Assembly (NCBI RefSeq): GCF_010183535.1
Contig: NC_071329.1
Span: 13,640,001-13,704,000, forward strand
Reading direction: 5' to 3'
Source of the DNA: Caenorhabditis remanei
Lineage: Eukaryota > Nematoda > Chromadorea > Rhabditida > Rhabditidae
DNA: 64,000 bases
A program made the position numbers and the translations under genes. Position 1 is the stretch's first letter; every line of letters begins with the position of its first letter. The notes beneath the pieces were generated by a model. It saw only the letters and a program-made list of their open reading frames with translations. It made no database searches and was not told where the DNA came from. Shown in pieces: positions 57,934-64,000 of this stretch.

Positions 57934-59463
57934 ATGTACCGCATGTTATCTGAAAGTGTCAATCGACTTGACGATAAATTAAACCAATTGAGTGAACTTT
58001 TGGAAGAAAAAAGGAACGAGAAAGAGGAAGAAGAGGCGAAAGTCTCCACAGACGAGTTTCGACGTATCGAAGCAGAAGCGCAGGAGAATCTGAAGAATTG
58101 GGTACTGAAGCAAGAGGCAAACGATGAAATTATTCTGAAAGAGTTAAAAAGTACAAATGTAAAGGTATTCAAAGCTCTTGTTTTGTGCTGTACATGCTGT
58201 TACTTACTTTTTCAGTTCAATATCGAAAAAAGTGCTCAGCGAACATTAATAAGGTCTCTCTTCATGGAAATGAAGGATACCCGAGAGGAATGCAATGCTT
58301 TTGGAACTCAAGTTTTCAATGAATTAAATAGTCTTCGAGATGATATCAATGAGCTTAAGAACTTGTTGGTTACTTCGAAAGAAAAGGTTTTCACAATGTT
58401 CTTTCCTATTTTTCAACAGAAAATGCTTTTAGGGTTGCTCTGAAAATCAAAATAGCGAGTCTGTCAAGTCGGAAGCTACTGATACGCAGTGCACATCTAC
58501 TGAGTCTGAAACTGTCGACGAGTATCCATTGCTTCCAGGCGGATTGAATCAACGATATTCAAATTTTTATATTTTCAAAAATTGCCCGAAATGCACTCGT
58601 CTTGTAAACAAAACGGATGAAAGCAATCATGTGAAGTGTTCGTGTGGAGCATTTTTCTGCTGGGTCTGTCTGTTCCAGGCATCTGAATCCAGACCTATAT
58701 ATGCACACATGAAAGAGGAACACGGCTGCCACGGAGGAAATTATGACGTTAGTTGTGCACAAGAATGTTGCCTTCCAACTATGAAAATATATAATTTTAG
58801 ATTCCGGAATTCGAAGATGGTAACATCGATGTACAAAGAGCTATCGCTGAAAACTTGCGATTCCAACCAGATGATGAATTCGATCAAGAGGAAGAGGGCC
58901 GTCTTAACCGTAATTTGAACTTGGCAGAACAACAGCAAGTAATTTACAGTTCAATCGTTTTAGAAAGAAAAATTATTTTTTTAATTGTATCTCTTCAGGC
59001 ACCCCAACTCGAAAATAGCAACAACGGTCCCGCTGAAGAGCGACAAGTTTCTGAGGATTCCTACCTAAGCGATGAAGAAAATGACGAGGAAGAGCAAAAA
59101 CGTCTTCATGAGGAGCAGGATTTCACCGCTGAATTGACAAAAAAACTGACTTTGGTCAAACGACAGCAAGACAATCGTTCGCTACCACCTGCTTCCAAAG
59201 TACAATTATTTGATAGTGCTGTCGGATTTCCTCAAACTACTCCCACCATTCCGAATCCACCTCAAATTGCACAACGCTTTCAGAAACATTTGAATGAGTT
59301 TCCATCAGTTCTTCTTGAGAAATATCCAGTGTATTACAAAAGCAAACGTCGTCGGGCAGCTTTGTTAAAATGGATCAACGAGTCGGACAGTCAATATCAA
59401 CATGACCATCGCATGAGAGAACTCTTCCGCTATGCAGAGAATAACATCAATCTTACTGTCTAA
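57934..59463 (+). CDS. Coiled-coil protein with a RING2-like (RBR) zinc domain, catalytic Cys replaced (gene C)
   Basis: Five exons: 57934-58164, 58216-58386, 58433-58747, 58801-58938 and 58999-59463, giving 439 aa. Exons 1-2 (residues 1-134, coiled coil, with IEKSAQRTLIRSLFMEMKD) are clear paralogues of exons 1-2 of gene D. Exon 3 encodes CPKC...NHVKCSCGAFFCWVC, residues 185-213, then H and GC ligands. This matches the second RING (RING2/Rcat) of RBR ubiquitin ligases such as ariadne. The position of the catalytic Cys (GGCNHM in ariadne) reads DESNHV, so Ser198 replaces it. No RING1 or IBR is seen. The last 200 residues are acidic, then basic, and unrecognised. Phase and order support one gene, but fusion of two adjacent models is possible. 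The first intron is 51 bases, in frame and stop-free. Confidence 0.72.
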
Positions 59464-59681
59464 CATTCTCACAATTATATAACGATTATACCCATTACCT
59501 CCTGTTTATCAACACCTTTTATAACTATCTCATCCCTGGCACCAATATATAAAGCCCCCTTGTAATAAAGTTTGATTTTTTATGCAATGTTTTATCTCCG
59601 GTCAACCAATGGTAGAAACCCTCCTTGAGTATCTTATTTTTCGTTATTTTTTTTTTGAAATTTAACTATTTTTTAGTAAAT

Positions 59682-61304
59682 ATGCTTCGTTTTTTCTCCG
59701 AAGGAGTCACCGGCGAAGTGAACGAAAAACTGAATAAATTGAGTGAAGGATTGGAAGAAATGAAAAGAGAAAAAGAGAAAAACGAAATATCCGCTGAAGA
59801 AACGCGTCGTATTGAAGCAGAAGAGCAAGAAAATCTGAAAAAATGGATTTTAAAGCAAGAATCAAACGATGAATTTCTACTGGAAGAAATTAAAAGAACA
59901 GACAAAGAGGTTGATTGCAACAATCATTTCTCCTAATTGTATTAACACAGCACGCTTCTTACAACCGCGCTCTACCGAAACCGAAGAAAATTGTGTACAA
60001 AGTTTAGAGACTCAGAGAAAAAGAACCAAAGAAAGGACATTTCGGTGGAGCGCAGTAGTAATAACTGTACCGAGCTAATATTTTTATTCACAGATCGAAT
60101 GCGAAAAGAGTGCCCAACGATCGTTTATGAGAGCGCTCTTCATGGAAATGAAGGATTGTCGAGAGGACTGTAATGCATTTGGGACTCGAGTATTTAATGA
60201 AATCAGTAATCTTCGGAGTGATATAAAGGAACTCAGAAAGTTGTTCACTTCAAGAGAGAAGGTATTTAAATAATAATAATTTTTCCCTTTTTGAGGAATA
60301 TACTTTCAGGAGAATTTCCGCTTGGAAAAACCTATTAAATATGATCAGTCGGTGTCGAATAACGAGGCGCTTGTCGCTGATAAACGGTGTGCCTCCGACA
60401 CAGATTCTGGGAATGGGGAATCAGATTTTAACCGAATGGTGAGAGGCTATAAGATATCTTACATGTTTCTATTGCCCTTTTTAGATTATGAAAATGACAA
60501 AATCTTACGATAACGAGGAATATATTCGAGAATATCGAACTACAGTGAAGAGACTTGAGAAAAGTGTCGTCTCTCTTCATGAAGAATGCACTGAAATTCG
60601 AATTACACTTGATAATTTCAAGCTGGAAGTGAGTTTTCGTAATATCGATCAGTCTAATTTATTGTTTTATAGGTCGAGGCAATGAGACGTGAGCAGGCTG
60701 AGAAGCTCGTTTCGATAGAGCAAACATTTCGGAAGGAACTGGAGACGTTGCGAAATGAGTCGGAGAAGAGAAGTGAATCTCAAGATATCAAGGTTATACT
60801 CCGGGAAGCTCTAACTCATGTAAATTGATGAATTTTCAGCCCAAAATCATTGTTCCCGTTCAAAAGTCTGAGTCAACATCTTCAGCTCTGAAACCGAAAC
60901 CAAAGATACCTCCAAAAGATGTTCCCATTCAGGAGGCAATCATTGGAGAGTGGAAACTTATTTCACACGATAAACTTCACAATTTCTGTGAGAAAAATAA
61001 AAAGTACAAACATGAAGTTCACTTGGAAAATGTAAAATTCACGATTGACGATGGCAAGCTCACTTCTTACGCTTTCAACGGAAAATCGTATGTGAAGCTG
61101 AAGTCTAAAGCGATGAAGAAAGGAAATAGCAAGAAGAACTATTGGCACGTCGAGAACGATGTTATCAAATCGTTCGATTCAAATGGAATTGTTGATCCGA
61201 AAGCAAGCGAATACTCGTCTCGATACATTAAGAAAGGGCAACTGATCATTACTAATGAAATTGGAGGAATCACCTGCACACGAGTTTTTCAACGAATTAA
61301 GTAA
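59682..61304 (+). CDS. Coiled-coil protein with C-terminal FABP-like domain (gene D)
   Basis: Six exons: 59682-59909, 60094-60261, 60310-60438, 60485-60628, 60673-60792 and 60840-61304, giving 417 aa with closed phases. Residues 1-132 are coiled coil, paralogous to gene C (IEAEEQENLKKWILKQES; CEKSAQRSFMRALFMEMKD). Exons 3-5 add polar and coiled-coil sequence. A Lys/Pro linker (KPKPKIPPKDVP) leads to the FABP-like domain, residues about 297-417: IIGEWKLISHDKLHNFCEKN at the start and NEIGGITCTRVFQRIK at the end. Here the FABP-type Arg-x-Tyr is Arg-x-Phe. The first intron contains a MITE. The domain is probably cytosolic; the ligand is unknown. It links gene C to the FABP-like family. Confidence 0.85.
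59941..60080. repeat. MITE in gene D intron 1
   Basis: TTAACACAGCACGCTTCTTAC...GTACCGAGCTAATA, in the orientation opposite to the upstream copy at 57760. It leaves 31 bases of intron before it and 13 after it, so the intron is almost wholly MITE. Confidence 0.75.
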
Positions 61305-61669
61305 ATTTCACTCGTTTTTCAGTGTTACCAGGATTCCCATTACTAGATCTTCAACAGACTTTCTACTGTAAAATTATCTTCTTTTCCCTTTCTTGTCTTT
61401 ATTCGCATTTTCCCATAATATTATTTGCACAACATCTTCCCCCTTTTCCCATCCTTCCTTGAAACTCCCACTTCTTATTCTGTAAATCCACTCAACTCAA
61501 AGTTTCAACAAATCAATTCTTGTCCATATTTTTCCATTTACACGTCAAATTTATATATCTTCTGATGCAATCAGTTTTTCGATAAAAAATAAATCGAACT
61601 TGACGTGCCCACTTTGCCCTGTCATTACTACTTATCGATTCCATTCGAACTTCCAATTCGAATAAAAAG
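61305..61669. other. Intergenic, gene D 3' region to the next start
   Basis: T- and C-rich 3'UTR-like sequence; no gene. The next ATG at 61670 lacks a nearby canonical acceptor, so its 5' end is less certain. Confidence 0.4.
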
Positions 61670-63118
61670 ATGACACGCAAGAGACAGAAATTGGTCATTA
61701 AAAGAACTGCTAACTTGACTGATTCTATGAGAAAAGAACGTCAATCGGAGACTTTTGAAGAGATGAGCACTGCGGTGAGTTTGGACATCTGGACTGACAG
61801 ATTTTCTAATTTTCTAGGTTTCGAAAGAAACGACGTCAGTCGAATCGCTTCGCCAAAAGAAAAAAGTTAAAGCGGCTCGAACGATTCGAGTTCAAAGAGA
61901 GAAGATCATAAGATATGAAGCGAAGTTGGCAGCTGCTTACCAAAAATCTGAAAATACGCACTCGTTGGATACTGTAACTGAGCCAGAAGACATTGATGAA
62001 TTCGATAAGAAGTGTGAGGTTAGTGCTCCTCGTGGCGCAGTCGGTACCAGTTTTGAACTACGCACGGCTGCTCGAGAGTTCGAATCCTCTATTCCACTTT
62101 TCATTTTTTTTTGTCTTTTTTAGGAATCCAGACACATCGGACCTCAATTAAACCCGATGAAATTCGTTGCCACTGATGTTGAGACTCCGGCTCAAGCGGT
62201 TTTCGTTTCGGATTTCGATCTGTGTGAGGCAATGCACCGCCCGGAACCTAATTCGACTCAATCGAAGAAAGTGGAATCTTCGAAACGGTTCGAGGTGGAA
62301 CAGAAGTTTCTGGAAGAACTTGTGACGGATATTGAGAAATTGTTGGCGTCGAGTGGAAGAATGGATGTGGAATTGAAGGTTGTGAAGACGAGAGAGGTAT
62401 GTGGGGACATCTGGATAGACAGACATACAGTATCGGTCAAAAAGTTGTGAACTTTGCCCGTTTTCAATTGAAATTGTACAACTTTGAGAGTTTGTCATGA
62501 TAATACTGATTGTCTCACAAAGAAAGTTTTTAATAAATTATAAAGATCAAAAGTAGAGCTTCATTTTTGTAGTTGTCAACGTTTTTGTACGAGCACTCCC
62601 TAGAAAGTTACATATCGACAAAGTAATTTCAGTGCAAAATAGAGTGGTTTTCTAGCTGTCGTCTAAAAATGACTATATCTCTCTAGGGTGTGATCGTACA
62701 AAAAAGTTTTCAATTGCAAAAATGAAGCTCAATCTTTGATCTAAAGGATCCATTAAAAACTTTCTTTGTGAGACAATCAGAATTACCATGACACACTCTC
62801 AAAGTTGGACAATTTCAACAAAGTTTACAACCTTTTGACCGGTACTGTAAGGACAGAAGTCTTTAAACCTTCCAATTTCAGAATAATGGATCTCCATGCA
62901 GCAAAATCAGTTTGGTTCGGAAAATGAAGGCTGAAAAAGTTGGAGAAAATCTGAAGAATCAACGTGAACTCTATGGATTCGAAGCGTCTGAAATTCCAAT
63001 GAAAGATGACGAATTCAAAAGAGATCACGGGAATAGTGAAGTGAAAATCACAAAGAATCAGAAAGTTCCATCTGGATACAAGATGTATACTTCGTTTAAA
63101 CGTCTTTTCGGTTACTGA
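61670..63118 (+). CDS. Unrecognised basic protein, four exons
   Basis: Exons 61670-61774, 61818-62018, 62124-62396 and 62882-63118 give 271 aa with phases closed. The N-terminus is very basic (MTRKRQKLVIKRT, and RQKKKVKAARTIRVQREKII, possibly coiled coil). The middle is acidic (EPEDIDEFDKK), then Lys/Glu-rich. The C-terminus ends SGYKMYTSFKRLFGY. No known domain was seen. A nuclear or nucleic-acid-binding role is only suggested by composition. Intron 2 contains a tRNA-like sequence with Pol III boxes. Intron 3 holds a Tc1-type palindromic MITE. Confidence 0.75.
62025..62112 (+). tRNA. tRNA-like sequence inside an intron, probably a pseudogene
   Basis: GTGGCGCAGTCGG (A box, 62032-62044) and AGTTCGAATCC (B box, 62077-62087) are at tRNA spacing. 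They are followed by CTTTT and a run of nine T, a Pol III terminator. The loop TTTGAAC would give anticodon TGA (Ser), but its stem does not pair and the acceptor ends do not match. It is therefore likely a decayed tRNA or SINE. Confidence 0.45.
62428..62850. repeat. Tc1/mariner-type palindromic MITE in intron 3 of the 61670-63118 gene
   Basis: It begins ACAGTATCGGTCAAAAAG and ends CTTTTGACCGGTACTGTA. The arms contain TGTCATGATAATACTGATTG and its complement and CTCACAAAGAAAGTTTTTAA. It is related to 28113-28520 and 49338-49800. Confidence 0.75.
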
Positions 63119-64000
63119 ATACAATCTTTTGTAGCCATTTGGTTTTTTTGCTTTTAAAATTCTCCATTTTTCCTCAATTTCACCGGAATCTACCTTCTTA
63201 AAAATACATTTCCATCTCTTTGAAATTAAAGAATATGAATATGCAATTTGGAGGAAATGAGAAATGAGAGAACACAGACATTTATATGGATATTGAGTCA
63301 AATATGATTATAATCATAAACTCAATTTCTATTCAGCCGAATTTTATAGGTATTTGTCTTTTTTTTTTGAAAATGACTAAACGAGTTCTTATGAGTCAGA
63401 AAATAAGTTGTTTAAATAATATTTATCTAGGAAAGTCTTTCTTTCAAAAACAAAGATAATTTGTTTTTTTTGACGTCTTGTTTTTACAACTGCGCTCAAC
63501 CGAAATCCCCTTAAAACATGTCTCTTTTTCTCCGAGTCTCTCAATTTCGCACACTATTTTTCTCGGTTTCTGTAGAGCGCGGTTGTAAGAAGCGTGCCGT
63601 GCTAATATACTTTAGAATTCTATTTGCAAGTTAAAATGAACTAGGCTAGCTCAGTTCAAAATATGAAGCTTTGTTCTCCCAACTGGACTGCGAATTAGTT
63701 TTTTTCTTGGAAAGTCACTAATAAGAACTTCATAACTTTTTCCCATTTCAGAGCATCAGTCATATTTCCAGAAAGTTGAAGTTTTATGAAGTTTCTACGG
63801 TTTTTGTAAGATCACTCAGCTCATGGATGCATCATTTTCTTCTTGTCAGATTGTACTAAAATACGTTGAAAGACAAATTTCACATGCTACAATGACCCGG
63901 GTTATTTGTTCAGTTGACTGATTTCATGTCACATTTTTCATTCTGAGAATTCAGTAATTTTTGAGAACGTGATCTTATGTGGTAGGTCTCAAAGTTGTCC
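63119..64000. other. Right edge: 3'UTR and a MITE, no gene seen
   Basis: 63480-63606 is a TTAGCTCGGCACAG-family MITE with its left end worn. The remainder is AT-rich without an exon chain on either strand. Confidence 0.5.

Noticed and set aside
1..64000. CRISPR arrays, bacterial operons, prophage, rRNA genes
   Set aside because: Introns, chemoreceptor families and MITEs show a nematode nuclear genome; no such features were seen.

Overview
This window looks like chromosomal DNA of a Caenorhabditis nematode other than C. elegans; I cannot fix the species. The evidence is short introns ending in TTTTCAG, acceptor sites just upstream of start codons that suit spliced-leader addition, a clear DAF-22 orthologue, worm-specific chemoreceptor families, an F-box/FBA_2 gene, and many palindromic MITEs. 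Exon coordinates were read by eye and checked for phase closure. Gene spans run from start codon to stop codon and include introns.

Layout. 1-455 (-) is the start of a secreted Tyr/Ser-rich protein. 736-2582 (-) is daf-22, a peroxisomal SCPx-type thiolase. 4246-6250 (-) and 14050-16126 (-) are two related seven-transmembrane chemoreceptors (Srbc-like), separated by about 8 kb of repeats that include a 1.9 kb palindrome. 17362-22071 (+) is a sodium/phosphate transporter of the Pit family, convergent with a Sra-superfamily receptor at 22105-24026 (-). 24.0-30.3 kb is repeat-rich and holds a foldback element with a second hairpin inserted in one arm. 30316-32499 and 32763-34245 (+) are two Sre receptors.

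From 34.9 kb a tandem family appears that I do not recognise as described. Long coiled-coil segments are joined to a C-terminal domain resembling intracellular fatty-acid-binding proteins (genes A, B, B' and D). A paralogue, gene C, carries the same N-terminal exons but ends in a RING2-like (RBR) zinc domain whose catalytic Cys position is Ser. A block holding one Sre gene plus gene B (32.9-39.65 kb) recurs at 52.77-57.68 kb. Gene A is missing from the second block, gene B is frameshifted in the first, and the second Sre copy has a replaced N-terminus.

Between the blocks lie a HINT-type histidine-triad gene (40430-42990) with a new N-terminal region and an apparently mutated splice acceptor, and an F-box/FBA_2 gene (46147-52440) whose 5.2 kb intron is packed with nested palindromes. 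An unrecognised basic four-exon gene (61670-63118) closes the window.

Nothing here is an operon or pathway in the bacterial sense. The common themes are chemosensation (five receptors beside a pheromone-biosynthesis enzyme), fast-evolving gene families (Sre, F-box, coiled-coil/FABP-like) and heavy MITE activity, as is typical of a Caenorhabditis chromosome arm.
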